Source of the DNA: SMWC01 sp963581225
GTDB taxonomy: Bacteria > Pseudomonadota > Gammaproteobacteria > Steroidobacterales > Rariloculaceae
Assembly: GCA_963581225.1 (NCBI GenBank)
Contig: CAUZMW010000001.1
Span: 7,672 to 71,671 of the forward strand
Length of the DNA stretch: 64,000 bases
Direction: 5' to 3'
The translations under genes were made by a program, and so were the position numbers. The notes beneath the pieces were generated by a model. The model had not been told where the DNA came from and did no database searches. It was given only the letters and a program-made list of their open reading frames with translations. Below are positions 18,096 through 27,495 of this stretch, in pieces (positions within the stretch are counted from its first letter, which is position 1; each line of letters starts with the position of its first letter).

Positions 18096-19583
18096 TTGTC
18101 TTTTAATCAAGCTAATGTCGTCATCGTCGGCGGTGGCAACGCGGCCTTGTGTGCAGCGCTGGCAGCCCAGGAGAGCGGCGCTAGCGTCACCGTGCTCGAA
18201 CGAGCGCCCGAGGATGAGAGCGGCGGCAACACGCGTTTCACTGCAGGTTCCATTCGTTTCGCCTATTCGGGTGTCGAGGATTTGCGCGAACTCATGCCCG
18301 ATCTGCCCGAGAACGAGATCGCGGCGACCGACTTCGGCACCTACACGGAGGATCAGTACTTTGACGACATGTTTCGCGTCACGCAGTACCGCTGCGATCC
18401 AGACCTCGTCGAGTGCCTCGTGCGCCAATCCAAGGAGACAATGTTCTGGATGCGTGACAAGGGCGTCAGATTCATTCCGATTTACGGTCGTCAGGCGTTT
18501 AAGATCGACGGACGATTCAAGTTTTGGGGCGGGCTGACGGTCGAGTCGGTCGGCGGCGGGCCAGGTCTCGTCGACAGCCTGACAAAAGTCTGCCTGAGCC
18601 ACGGCATCGAGATTCAGTACGACACGCGAGCCGTCGATCTCGATACCGACGGCAAGCGCGTCACAGGCGTGGTCGCCCGCCGCGGCGGCGAGCGTCCCGA
18701 AACAATTCCCGCCCGCGCCGTCGTGCTCGCCTCGGGCGGATTCGAAGCCAACCCGGAGTGGCGCACCCGCTATCTCGGGCCCGGTTGGGAGATCGCGAAA
18801 GTGCGTGGCACGCGTTTCAATACCGGCGACGGTATCAGCATGGCGCTGGCTCATGGCGCGGCATCCTACGGCAACTGGTCCGGTTGTCACGCGGTCGGCT
18901 GGGATCGCAACGCGCCCGAGTTCGGTGATCTCGCCGTCGGCGATCAGTTCCAGAAACACTCTTACCCGTTCGGTATCATGGTGAACGCAAACGGACATCG
19001 TTTTGTGGACGAGGGCGCCGACTTTCGCAACTACACCTACGCGAAATACGGCACCGAAATAATGAAGCAACCGGGCCACTTCGCCTGGCAGCTCTTCGAC
19101 GCGAAAACCGCGCATCTGCTGCGCGATGAATACCGAATCCGCCAGATCACGAAAGTCACGGCGAACTCGTTGGAGGAACTGGTTACCAAGCTTGACGACG
19201 TCGATGCAGAAGCCTGCCTTGCCGAGATAAAGGCTTACAACTCCGCCGTCAGAGACGACATTCACTTCGATCCCAACATCCAGGACGGCCGCTGCACGGA
19301 GGGGCTCGCGATCGACAAGAGCAACTGGGCCAACGCGCTCGATGAGCCGCCGTTCGAAGGCTACGCCGTGACCTGCGGTATCACATTCACGTTCGGCGGC
19401 TTGCGCGTCAACACCGACGCGCAGGTTCTCGACTCCGACCTGCGCTCGATTCCGGGTCTATACGCGGCCGGCGAGCTCGTTGGCGGACTCTTCTACAACA
19501 ACTATCCTGGCGGCACCGGCCTGATGTCCGGCGCCGTCTTCGGCAAGATTGCCGGCACATCCGCGGCGCGAGAGAACGCGTGA
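18096..19583 (+). CDS. tcuA: FAD-dependent tricarballylate dehydrogenase-like protein
   Basis: 495 aa flavoprotein of the fumarate reductase/succinate dehydrogenase flavoprotein family, closest in pattern to TcuA. The dinucleotide fold is VVIVGGGNAALCAALAAQ, followed by the TcuA-like GGNTRFTAGSIRFAY. The C-terminal FAD motif is GLYAAGELVGG, then NNYPGGTGLMSGAVFGKIAG. TTG at 18096 is taken as start, 12 bp after the cytochrome stop; the Rossmann strand begins right after it and no ATG fits. No signal peptide, so it is cytosolic or membrane-peripheral. It overlaps the next gene by 4 bp. Known TcuA oxidises tricarballylate to cis-aconitate; the actual substrate here may be a related tricarboxylate. 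Confidence 0.85.
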   Translation: MSFNQANVVIVGGGNAALCAALAAQESGASVTVLERAPEDESGGNTRFTAGSIRFAYSGVEDLRELMPDLPENEIAATDFGTYTEDQYFDDMFRVTQYRCDPDLVECLVRQSKETMFWMRDKGVRFIPIYGRQAFKIDGRFKFWGGLTVESVGGGPGLVDSLTKVCLSHGIEIQYDTRAVDLDTDGKRVTGVVARRGGERPETIPARAVVLASGGFEANPEWRTRYLGPGWEIAKVRGTRFNTGDGISMALAHGAASYGNWSGCHAVGWDRNAPEFGDLAVGDQFQKHSYPFGIMVNANGHRFVDEGADFRNYTYAKYGTEIMKQPGHFAWQLFDAKTAHLLRDEYRIRQITKVTANSLEELVTKLDDVDAEACLAEIKAYNSAVRDDIHFDPNIQDGRCTEGLAIDKSNWANALDEPPFEGYAVTCGITFTFGGLRVNTDAQVLDSDLRSIPGLYAAGELVGGLFYNNYPGGTGLMSGAVFGKIAGTSAARENA

Positions 19584-20677
19584 ACACGATAGACCGCAGA
19601 CGCTTTCTATCATCCGTCTCGTTCGGCCTGGGCGCTCTCGCGATTGGCGGGTCCCGCGCGCAGAGCGTCGATTTTTCCGGTCAACTCATCGAGATCATTA
19701 TTCCGTTCAAGGAGGGTGGCGGCTCCGACACCTGGGGACGATTCAACGCGCCGTTTCTATCCCGCTACCTGCCCGGTCAACCGACCGTCATCGTGAGAAA
19801 CGTTCCGGGCGGCAACTCCATCGCGGGTGCTAACCGCTTCGCTGCACGCGCGCACCCCGACGGCCTCTCGGTGCTCGGCACGTCGGCATCAACACAGTTT
19901 CCGTATCTGATGGAGGATCCCCGCGTCGACTACGACTATCGCGACTGGCGTGTGCTCTGGGCTTACGGCACCGGCGGTGTTGTGTACGTCTCCGCGGATC
20001 TCGGAATCTCGAGCGCGGCTGAGCTCGGCGCCATCACGGATCGGGAACTTCTCTACGGCAGCCAGGGCCCGACCTCGCTCGATCTGGTTCCGGTCCTGGG
20101 GTTTAAGTTGCTGGGATTGAACGTCAGACCAATATTCGGCATGAGCGGCCGCGGCGCGGGACGGCTTGCATTCGAGCGCGGCGAGCTCAACCTCGACTAT
20201 CAAACCTCCACGGCTTACCTGCGAAATGTCGTGCCGTTGATCGAGCAGGGAGATGCCGTGCCACTCTTTTCCTGGGGTGCGCTCGACAATGCCGGTAGGC
20301 TCGTTCGCGACCCGACATTTCCGAATCTACCGCACTATGGAGAAGTCTACGAACTGATTCATGGGACGCCGCCCGGCGGGCTGCCCTGGGATGCCTGGTT
20401 CTCATTCTTCACGGCCGGATTCCCGGCGCAAAAGCTGATGGTCGTTCCGAGGGAGACACCCGACGCGATCGTGGTCGCTTACGAAGACGCCGTGCAGTCG
20501 ATGAAACTGGATCCCGACTACCGCGCCAGAAAACCCGCCGCGCTCGGCGCTTACGAGCAGGTCACGGGCAGCGCGGCGCAGACCATTTATGAACTCGCAA
20601 CTGATGTGCCGCGAAGCGCCCGTGACTGGGTCAGAACCTGGCTCAGAGATGAGTTCCGGGTCAACCTCGAGGCTTAA
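19580..20677 (+). CDS. TTT transporter substrate-binding protein (TctC/Bug family)
   Basis: 365 aa periplasmic binding protein for carboxylates. The N-terminus has a Tat-like signal (RRRFLSSVSFGLGALAIGG) rather than the common Sec leader. Bug-family features are IIPFKEGGGSDTWGR, VRNVPGGNSIAGAN and the C-terminal helices. The GTG start overlaps the TcuA-like stop (GTGA), and the membrane component starts 2 bp after its stop. It should deliver the substrate to the TctA/TctB-like protein. Confidence 0.88.
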   Translation: MNTIDRRRFLSSVSFGLGALAIGGSRAQSVDFSGQLIEIIIPFKEGGGSDTWGRFNAPFLSRYLPGQPTVIVRNVPGGNSIAGANRFAARAHPDGLSVLGTSASTQFPYLMEDPRVDYDYRDWRVLWAYGTGGVVYVSADLGISSAAELGAITDRELLYGSQGPTSLDLVPVLGFKLLGLNVRPIFGMSGRGAGRLAFERGELNLDYQTSTAYLRNVVPLIEQGDAVPLFSWGALDNAGRLVRDPTFPNLPHYGEVYELIHGTPPGGLPWDAWFSFFTAGFPAQKLMVVPRETPDAIVVAYEDAVQSMKLDPDYRARKPAALGAYEQVTGSAAQTIYELATDVPRSARDWVRTWLRDEFRVNLEA

Positions 20678-20679
20678 GC

Positions 20680-22656
20680 GTGACTGAGGCGCTCTTAAGC
20701 GCGCTCGCGAACTTCGCAACGCTCCAGCATTTGTCGTACCTGGGTCTTGGCGTGACGTTGGGGCTTGCCATCGGCGCCTTTCCCGGACTCGGGGGCATTG
20801 CCGGGCTATCGATCATGATGCCGTTTCTCTACGGCATGGATACGCTATCGGCCCTAGCTATGCTCGTGGGCCTCGTCGCCGTGATACCGACGTCGGACAC
20901 GTTCACCTCCGTACTCATGGGCATTCCCGGCTCGAGTGCGAGCCAGGCCACCGTGCTCGACGGCTTTCCTCTGGCACAGCAGGGCCAAGCGGCTCGCGCC
21001 CTCTCTGCAGCGTTCTCAGCATCGCTCGTCGGCGGTCTTGTGGGCGCCGTCATTCTCACGTTTTTCGTCCAGATCGCGCGACCGCTCATACTCGCGTTCG
21101 GCTCGGCCGAGCTGTTTATGCTGGCATTACTCGGACTCTCTATGGTCGGCGTGCTGTCCGGCACAAGTCTCGTCAAGGGGCTCGCGGCCTGCGGCTTGGG
21201 CCTGATCGTCGGCTCCATCGGCAGCGCACCCGCCACGGGCGAGTTCCGGATGACGTTCGGCATCGACTATCTCTACGACGGCTTACCGCTCGTGGTCGTC
21301 GGGATCGGACTCTTCGCCTTTCCCGAGATCACGGATCTGCTGCGACGGAATCGCTCGATCGCCGCCGGCGGCGTGCAGTCTGGCCAGTGGCTGGACGGAA
21401 TTCGAGACATGCTGCGGCATAAGCTGTTGGTACTTCGTTGCGCCGGTATCGGCACGGTGATCGGTGCTATCCCCGGGCTGGGCGGTACCGTCGTGGATTG
21501 GATCGCCTACGGGCACGTCGTTCAAACCGCGAAAGATAAATCCCTCTTCGGCAAAGGCGATATTCGCGGCGTATTGGCGCCCGAGTCCGCCAACAATGCG
21601 AAGGAAGGCGGTGGTCTGGTGCCTACTTTGTTGTTCGGTATCCCGGGTTCGGGCGCGATGGCTGTCTTTCTCGGCGGCATGGTCTTGCTGGGTATCGAAG
21701 CGGGCCCTGCGATGGTGTCGACCGATCTCGATCTCACCTATACGATCATCTGGTCGCTCGCCCTCGCGAACGTGCTGGGCGCCGGCAGTTGCTTGTTATT
21801 GGCCCGGCCGATCAGCCGCTTGACCACGATCCCGTTCAATCTGGTCGCCCCATTCATGATCATGGTCGTCAACTTCGCCGCGTTCCAGGCGACACGAAAT
21901 TTCATGGACCTGGTGGCGTTATTCGCGATCGGCGTGTTGGGCGTACTGCTGAAGCGCTTCGGCTGGTCACGGCCTGCGTTTCTGATCGGCTTCGTATTGG
22001 CGCCTCAAGCCGAGGGCTATCTAAATCTGGCCGTGCAGTTCTACGGCTGGGGTATGCTTGCCCGACCCGGCGTGCTGATAATACTCGCCATCATTCTGGT
22101 CTCTGTCTGGCTCGGGTTCCGTGATCGTCAGAGTGGCACCCAGCTGATTGGTCACGGCTCCGATGGTCCCGCGAGCGACGCTCCGGTACTCACACGCGGG
22201 CCGCAGCTAATATTTCTCGGCGGCTCCAGCGCCGTTCTCCTCTACTCGATCTGGAGTAGTCTCGATCTGTCGCCGTTGGGCAGCATGTTCCCACTCAGCG
22301 TCTCGATGGTGACATTGGGATTGTGCCTGTATCTGCTGGGCGCGCTGATATTCGGTCCCGTAGAGAACCGCGCCAACGTCGACCTTGAATATGGCGTCCA
22401 GTACAACGAGGAGACCGAAAAGAGCGGAGTGTGGGTCAATGTCGCCTGGTTCGCTGCGCTGATCGGCGCGACGGCACTATTCGGTTTCATACTCGGGACC
22501 TTGTGCTTCTTCGTCACATTCCTCAGGCTCAAGGCGCAGATCGACTGGAAGAGGGTGATGGTTCTCTCGACATCCGCGCTTATCGTACTCGTCGTGCTCA
22601 CGAACACGCTGCTCGTGGAGTTGCCGGAGAGTCTTATTTTATCTTACGTACGCTAG
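20680..22656 (+). CDS. TctA-TctB fusion, tripartite tricarboxylate transporter permease
   Basis: 658 aa inner-membrane protein. Residues 1 to about 490 are a TctA permease with the conserved glycine-rich motifs GAFPGLGGIAGLS and AIPGLGGTVVDW and about 11 helices. After a hydrophilic linker (about residues 485-505) come four more hydrophobic segments with the size and layout of TctB, which is normally a separate protein of about 150 aa. TctA alone is about 500 aa, so I read this as a fusion of both membrane subunits. GTG start at 20680, 2 bp after the binding-protein gene. Confidence 0.85.
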   Translation: MTEALLSALANFATLQHLSYLGLGVTLGLAIGAFPGLGGIAGLSIMMPFLYGMDTLSALAMLVGLVAVIPTSDTFTSVLMGIPGSSASQATVLDGFPLAQQGQAARALSAAFSASLVGGLVGAVILTFFVQIARPLILAFGSAELFMLALLGLSMVGVLSGTSLVKGLAACGLGLIVGSIGSAPATGEFRMTFGIDYLYDGLPLVVVGIGLFAFPEITDLLRRNRSIAAGGVQSGQWLDGIRDMLRHKLLVLRCAGIGTVIGAIPGLGGTVVDWIAYGHVVQTAKDKSLFGKGDIRGVLAPESANNAKEGGGLVPTLLFGIPGSGAMAVFLGGMVLLGIEAGPAMVSTDLDLTYTIIWSLALANVLGAGSCLLLARPISRLTTIPFNLVAPFMIMVVNFAAFQATRNFMDLVALFAIGVLGVLLKRFGWSRPAFLIGFVLAPQAEGYLNLAVQFYGWGMLARPGVLIILAIILVSVWLGFRDRQSGTQLIGHGSDGPASDAPVLTRGPQLIFLGGSSAVLLYSIWSSLDLSPLGSMFPLSVSMVTLGLCLYLLGALIFGPVENRANVDLEYGVQYNEETEKSGVWVNVAWFAALIGATALFGFILGTLCFFVTFLRLKAQIDWKRVMVLSTSALIVLVVLTNTLLVELPESLILSYVR

Positions 22657-22673
22657 AGTTCGACACGACAACG

Positions 22674-23756
22674 ATGACGCAACGCGAAATTCCCTGTCTG
22701 TTCATGCGCGGTGGCACGTCGCGCGGCCCGTTTTTCGAGTCGGGCGATCTGCCCGGAGACATCGCAGTTCGTGATCGCGTGCTACTCGCGATCATGGGTT
22801 CACCCGATGCGCGCCAGATCGACGGCCTGGGCGGCGCGACCACGCCGACGAGTAAGGTCGCGATCGTCGATCGCTCTGAACGGCAGGATACCGATGTCGA
22901 CTATCTGTTCGCTCAAGTGTCGGTCGAGAAAGCTATCGTGGACACGGCGCCGTCGTGCGGCAACATGTTAGCCGGCGTTGGGCCGTTCGCGATAGAGCGC
23001 GGACTCGTGACCCCCACGGCGGATGAAACTCGCGTCAACGTATTCAATATGAATACGCAAAGTCACATCGAGGCCGTTATACAGACGCCCGGCGGGAAGG
23101 TCGCGTACGAGGGCGATCAACACATCGACGGTGTACCGGGTACGGCCGCGCCAATCCTGCTCAACTTCTCGAACGTGGTGGGATCGAAGTGCGCCGCGCT
23201 GTTTCCGACAGGCGTTATCAGGGAGAAGATCGAAGAGGCAATCGTCACCTGTATCGACGTGGCGATGCCGATGGTGTTGATTCGCGCCGCCGATCTCGGC
23301 ATCAGCGGCTACGAGGCTGAAGCCATTGTCGGCGATCGAGAGTTGATGCAGCGCGTCGAGAGTATCAGGCTCATCGCGGGACAGCGCATGGGCCTGGGCG
23401 ACGTAACCGACAGCGTCGTACCGAAGGTCGGGATTCTCTCGCGCGCGCGTGACGGCGGCGTTATCTCCTCTCGCTACCTGACACCGCATACTCTTCACGC
23501 CGCCCACGCCGTGACGGGCGCGATCTGTGTGGCGTCCTGCGTATCGATCGAAGGCTCGGTCGCCGAGGAACTCGCTACCTTGAATTCACAACGCCTGGGC
23601 AGAGTTCGGATAGAGCACCCTTCCGGCGTGATCGACGTGGAACTCGAAACCGCTGGCAGCGGCAAGGATCTGGACGTGTTGAGTGCAGGGGTCGTACGCA
23701 CGGCGCGCAAGATCATGAACGGACGATTGTTCGTACCGGCTAACGTTTGGCCGTAG
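22674..23756 (+). CDS. PrpF/4-oxalomesaconate tautomerase family protein
   Basis: 360 aa cytosolic isomerase of the PrpF family, two diaminopimelate epimerase-like lobes. Family motifs are FMRGGTSRGPFF, MGSPDARQIDGLGG, and the catalytic-type Cys in APSCGNMLAG. Known members isomerise 2-methylaconitate (PrpF), 4-oxalomesaconate (GalD/LigU) or aconitate-type acids, which fits a neighbouring tricarballylate dehydrogenase. The open frame runs back to 22431 inside the permease gene, but translation should begin at ATG 22674 (MTQREIPCLF). The stop codon TAG is supplied by a REP element. Confidence 0.88.
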   Translation: MTQREIPCLFMRGGTSRGPFFESGDLPGDIAVRDRVLLAIMGSPDARQIDGLGGATTPTSKVAIVDRSERQDTDVDYLFAQVSVEKAIVDTAPSCGNMLAGVGPFAIERGLVTPTADETRVNVFNMNTQSHIEAVIQTPGGKVAYEGDQHIDGVPGTAAPILLNFSNVVGSKCAALFPTGVIREKIEEAIVTCIDVAMPMVLIRAADLGISGYEAEAIVGDRELMQRVESIRLIAGQRMGLGDVTDSVVPKVGILSRARDGGVISSRYLTPHTLHAAHAVTGAICVASCVSIEGSVAEELATLNSQRLGRVRIEHPSGVIDVELETAGSGKDLDVLSAGVVRTARKIMNGRLFVPANVWP

Positions 23757-23777
23757 GAGCGACGGCCTCGTCGCGAT
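23754..23777. repeat. REP copy, single unit
   Basis: TAGGAGCGACGGCCTCGTCG then CGAT. The first three bases are the stop codon of the PrpF-family gene. Only one unit is seen; no facing partner within 100 bp. Confidence 0.82.
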
Positions 23778-23798
23778 CCTCCAGGGAGAGTCGTCGCG

Positions 23799-24614
23799 CT
23801 AGACCGGATCGACGCCGGCGCGAAGACAATAGTACTCCCAGACTCGGTCCAGGGCGAGCGGCGAGAGTTGGGCGACGGTTGACTGTTCGATCTCGTCGTC
23901 AGTCAGATACGTGGGATCGCCCAGTCTGAGCGCCTCCGAAAGTAGCTGCGCGTTCACCTGCAGATACACCGACGTCACGACAGCCTGCTGCACGGTGGGC
24001 GTCGCTACCACGGCGCCATGGCCGCGCATGAGCAAGCAGGTGTTGTCGCCGAGCGTGTCGGCCAGGTTATGGCCCATCTCCATGGTCCGCACGAGCATGT
24101 CCGTATCGCCGTATTCGTTCTGAATGTCCCATACCGGGATTTCGGCACCGATGATCGAGGCCGAGTGCGCAATGGGCCGCAGCGGCACAGTCGAGACACT
24201 GAACGGCACGACGGCGTAGGAGTGGTGGTGGACGACGGCCCCGACGTCGGGGCGTGACTCGTAGATCGCGCCGTGGATCATACGTTCGCCGTACGGCCGC
24301 CTCGTATCGTTCGGATCGACACGATCGCCGTTGCTGTGAAACTCCATGAGGTCCGAGAGTTCGACGAACTCGGGGCTGAGTGAGCGTGACATGACGTAAC
24401 GACCCGGATCTCGCGGATCGCGAACGCTGACGTGACCGAACCCGTCCACGACTGCCTCGTTTGACAAGATCCGATTCGCCGCCACGACGCGCCGAAATTC
24501 GACGAGGTCATCGACAGCGGGCTGCGCGCGGAGCGATTGCAGAGGCGCTGCTGCGCCGACCGCTGCCAGGGCCAGTGATCGTTCGAGAAGCTCGCGTCGA
24601 GTCAGTGTTTTCAT
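23799..24614 (-). CDS. Exported class II aldolase/adducin-family protein
   Basis: 271 aa. Residues 1-31 form a Tat-like signal (TRRELLERSLALAAVGAAA). The mature domain is a class II aldolase with the zinc ligands in VVHHHSYAVVPFS and MRGHGAVVATP. GFGHVSVRDP and MSRSLSPEFVE are the usual phosphate- and substrate-loop motifs. Members are fuculose-phosphate-type aldolases or decarboxylases, almost always cytosolic, so export is unusual. It starts 28 bp after the stop of the molybdenum hydroxylase gene on the same strand and is probably co-transcribed. Confidence 0.88.
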   Translation of the reverse strand: MKTLTRRELLERSLALAAVGAAAPLQSLRAQPAVDDLVEFRRVVAANRILSNEAVVDGFGHVSVRDPRDPGRYVMSRSLSPEFVELSDLMEFHSNGDRVDPNDTRRPYGERMIHGAIYESRPDVGAVVHHHSYAVVPFSVSTVPLRPIAHSASIIGAEIPVWDIQNEYGDTDMLVRTMEMGHNLADTLGDNTCLLMRGHGAVVATPTVQQAVVTSVYLQVNAQLLSEALRLGDPTYLTDDEIEQSTVAQLSPLALDRVWEYYCLRAGVDPV

Positions 24615-24642
24615 TAATTAGACTCTCCAGCGCTGATAAGCG

Positions 24643-27048
24643 CTATGCCGTATTCACCTGTAAAGGACGGTGCGACTGCGCTCGCCCGCTGACCGCGTTG
24701 ACGATCATGTCCGGCGAAATCGGTGTCCGGTTGAAATACACTCCTCCCAGCGCGTCGGAGATCGCGCACACCAGCGCCGCCGCCGCGCACCCCAGCGGCG
24801 GCTCACCCATACCCTTCGCACCGACTGGATTCTGCGGATCGACGAGCTCGACAGCAGCAGTCTGCATCGTCGGTGGCACATCGAGGTAAGACGGTGGCTT
24901 GCATCCCAGGAAACCAACGTTGGCCGGCAGACCGTTCTGCGGATCGTAGATATGCCGCTCCGTCGCGGCCATGCCGATGCCCTGCACTGCACCGCCCTTG
25001 ATCTGAGTCGATAGACTTTGTGGATGTAACACGGTACCGCAGTCGGTCACGCCGATGTAGTCGAGAATCTCAAATTGCCCGGTCTCAGTATCCAACTCAA
25101 TTTCCATGAAGCCAATCGTGATACCAGCGACCACGCCTTCGACGGGAACGGTGTCCTTCGCCATGCCGATCAACCCCGTTCCAGCGAGCGCTGCTACCGA
25201 CGCTTTCGTGATCTCATGCAAGTTTGAAGGCATCTCCTGACCCGAGAACTTACCTCCCAACTCGATCGCCCGCTGCGCGGCCTGTGCATAGGTCATGCTC
25301 TCGGACGGGTCGGCGGTTGCGAACACGGTTTCGTCCTTTATATCGTAGTCGTCCGGTGTACCACCGAAATCGTTCGCCGCGATCTCTTTAAGCTTTTCGA
25401 TTATATCCATCGCGGCGACATAGCTCTGACGCGAACTCGAGAACGACGTCTTGCTGCCGGATTGCGTTGGACTCCAGGGAAGATGTCGACGGGAATCGCC
25501 GCGCTCAACAATACAATTATCCCAGTTGCATTTCAGGACCTCTGCCGCAACTCGCGCGGTATCGCTATATGAGTAAGTACCCAGATTGCCGACGCCGCTG
25601 TGAATATGCAGTTTACCATCGGGAGTAAGCCGTGCCAGACCGTCATAGCCGCCGCGCCCCGCCGGGTGGAACGCCTGACCGACACCCACGCCGCGCACCT
25701 TGGAGCCGTCCCGTTGGCCGCTGCGCGCACTCATTGCGTCCCAGGCAGCCATCGTCGCACCTCTATCGAGCGCCTCGCGTTGATGTGCGCTTGTTACCGG
25801 TCCCTGGTCCGCATAGTACTTCGCGTTGCTGTCAGCCGCGTTGATCCGTCGAACGTCCAAGCGGTCAACACCAAGCTGGTCAGCAGCCTTGTCGATCAGC
25901 GGTTCCATCGCGACCGCCATCTGGTTTTCACCCGGACCCCGCATCGCGCCGCGGGGGACCGTGTTGGTCTGCACCGGCATGGCGCGAAAACGCATGGAGA
26001 GAGGTTGGTATAACAAGGTCGCGGCAGAAGCTGCAGCGTCAAAATCATCGAAGCCGCGGTAAGGGCCGTTCTCGTGCACGATATAGAGATCAATGGCGGT
26101 AACCCGCCCGTCCGCTCGGAACCCGAGTTTTATTCGCCCCTGGAAACCCGGCCGCGCCGAGCCAACGTAGGATTCTTCGTCGCGGCTGATACGCATTAAC
26201 ACGGGGCGCTGCAGCTTCTTAGACATCAGCGCGGGAATGCCCATAACCGGATAGGCGTTCGACTTGGAACCGAAGCCACCACCGCAATACTCGGATACGT
26301 AGACGATGTCCTCGACCGACATGTCGAGCATCGATGCAAGTGCGGGCATGATTGCGGTCTGGCTCTGGGTGGAACCGTGCAGATGGAGTTTTCCGTTCTC
26401 CCAATAGGCCATCGCCGTGCGCGACTCCATCGAGTGATGCGATACCCCTGCAGTCGTAAATGTCTCATCGAGCACCAGAGCAGCTTCTGCAAATCCGGCG
26501 TCGATATCGCCGAAACTCCACTCCTCGATTGGGTCGCCCATTGGCAATTCATCATCGCCGACGGCCGCGAAGTCGCGCGCAGTCCACTTCACAAGTGAAA
26601 AAGTATCCGATAGAGAACTGTAGGAATTGCCGTCAGTACGGGCATTAGGTCCGCCGGGATAGAGGCTCTGCAGCGGATCGACCGTGAAAGGCAGCGGCTC
26701 GAGTTCGATATCTATCGCCTCGATCGCCTCCTGTGCGGTGGTCTCATCAACAGCTGCGATCGCGAGAATCGGATCGCCGACGTACAACGGTTCATTCGTT
26801 AGCAACGCCTGATTCGGCGCCTTAACGGTAGGCACCTCGTCGGCCACCAGTATGCCTACGACGCCTTCCATCGCCAGCGCTGCGGTAGTGTCAAGGCGCA
26901 CGACCCGGCCGTGTGGAACCGTACTCGTCAACAACCGGCAGAAAACCATGCCTTCGGCACGAAAGTCTTCCGCATACTTAGCCTGTCCGGTTAATTTTCC
27001 CCTCAGATCCGGGGGGGCGAAATCCTTGCCGAGTAGGTCGTATGCCAC
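24643..27048 (-). CDS. Molybdenum hydroxylase large subunit (xanthine dehydrogenase family)
   Basis: 801 aa molybdopterin-cytosine-dinucleotide subunit of the xanthine/aldehyde oxidase family. Features are LRGKLTGQAKYAEDF at the N-terminus, CGGGFGSKSNAYP, RGPGENQMAVAMEPLID, GVGQAFHPAG, and the active-site Glu in GAKGMGEPPLG near the C-terminus. The longest frame starts at 27072, but GTG at 27048 has GGAGGAG upstream and begins the conserved sequence, so I use it. No signal peptide. The expected 2Fe-2S and FAD subunit genes are absent on both sides, so the partner must be elsewhere or not needed. Confidence 0.88.
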   Translation of the reverse strand: MAYDLLGKDFAPPDLRGKLTGQAKYAEDFRAEGMVFCRLLTSTVPHGRVVRLDTTAALAMEGVVGILVADEVPTVKAPNQALLTNEPLYVGDPILAIAAVDETTAQEAIEAIDIELEPLPFTVDPLQSLYPGGPNARTDGNSYSSLSDTFSLVKWTARDFAAVGDDELPMGDPIEEWSFGDIDAGFAEAALVLDETFTTAGVSHHSMESRTAMAYWENGKLHLHGSTQSQTAIMPALASMLDMSVEDIVYVSEYCGGGFGSKSNAYPVMGIPALMSKKLQRPVLMRISRDEESYVGSARPGFQGRIKLGFRADGRVTAIDLYIVHENGPYRGFDDFDAAASAATLLYQPLSMRFRAMPVQTNTVPRGAMRGPGENQMAVAMEPLIDKAADQLGVDRLDVRRINAADSNAKYYADQGPVTSAHQREALDRGATMAAWDAMSARSGQRDGSKVRGVGVGQAFHPAGRGGYDGLARLTPDGKLHIHSGVGNLGTYSYSDTARVAAEVLKCNWDNCIVERGDSRRHLPWSPTQSGSKTSFSSSRQSYVAAMDIIEKLKEIAANDFGGTPDDYDIKDETVFATADPSESMTYAQAAQRAIELGGKFSGQEMPSNLHEITKASVAALAGTGLIGMAKDTVPVEGVVAGITIGFMEIELDTETGQFEILDYIGVTDCGTVLHPQSLSTQIKGGAVQGIGMAATERHIYDPQNGLPANVGFLGCKPPSYLDVPPTMQTAAVELVDPQNPVGAKGMGEPPLGCAAAALVCAISDALGGVYFNRTPISPDMIVNAVSGRAQSHRPLQVNTA

Positions 27049-27495
27049 GCCGTAGCTCCTCCAGCAATCCAAACCTCAATGTGCCCTGAGCAGCATAGTC
27101 CTGGAAGCTCAGCGAGTAAATTACCGTTTCGCGGTGCGGTTACTACCATAAGGTCGTATTCGTTCTGTTGGCAGTAGGCTTACCCGTGGCGATCATTCTT
27201 GCCTGACCCCTCGATCCTACGCCTGACAGCGTGGTCCGCGCGCACCGATAGTGCGCCAATAGGTGGCAACGAGCCCAAGATAACACCGCTGTCAAAATCA
27301 CCCGCCACAACCGCAACAAACCCGGAAATTCTGAAAACTTCGTCGCCGCCCCGCCACTGAATAACCTAAGCTCCCACAACGCGAGGACACCAAGCGACTT
27401 GAGGCGCAGGCTGCCCCTATATTTTTATTTAAATATCGGCCATTTAGCCACCAAACTCGGTAATATCCCACGCTACAGTTTTTGGGGGGAGGAAT
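27049..27495. other. Divergent intergenic region, 447 bp
   Basis: Lies between the minus-strand molybdenum hydroxylase gene and the plus-strand small membrane protein gene, so it must hold both promoters. The last 80 bp are AT-rich (CTATATTTTTATTTAAATAT at about 27416-27436). A 78-codon minus-strand frame at 27143-27379 has no Shine-Dalgarno sequence or protein-like pattern. I see no repeat or RNA gene. Confidence 0.6.

Noticed and set aside
17967..19265. 432-codon open frame on the minus strand
   Set aside because: It is antisense to the TcuA-like gene, which has clear FAD motifs. The long frame follows from high-GC codon use; the peptide has no recognisable domain and no ribosome site.
27143..27379. 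78-codon minus-strand frame in the intergenic gap
   Set aside because: No Shine-Dalgarno sequence and no protein-like pattern.
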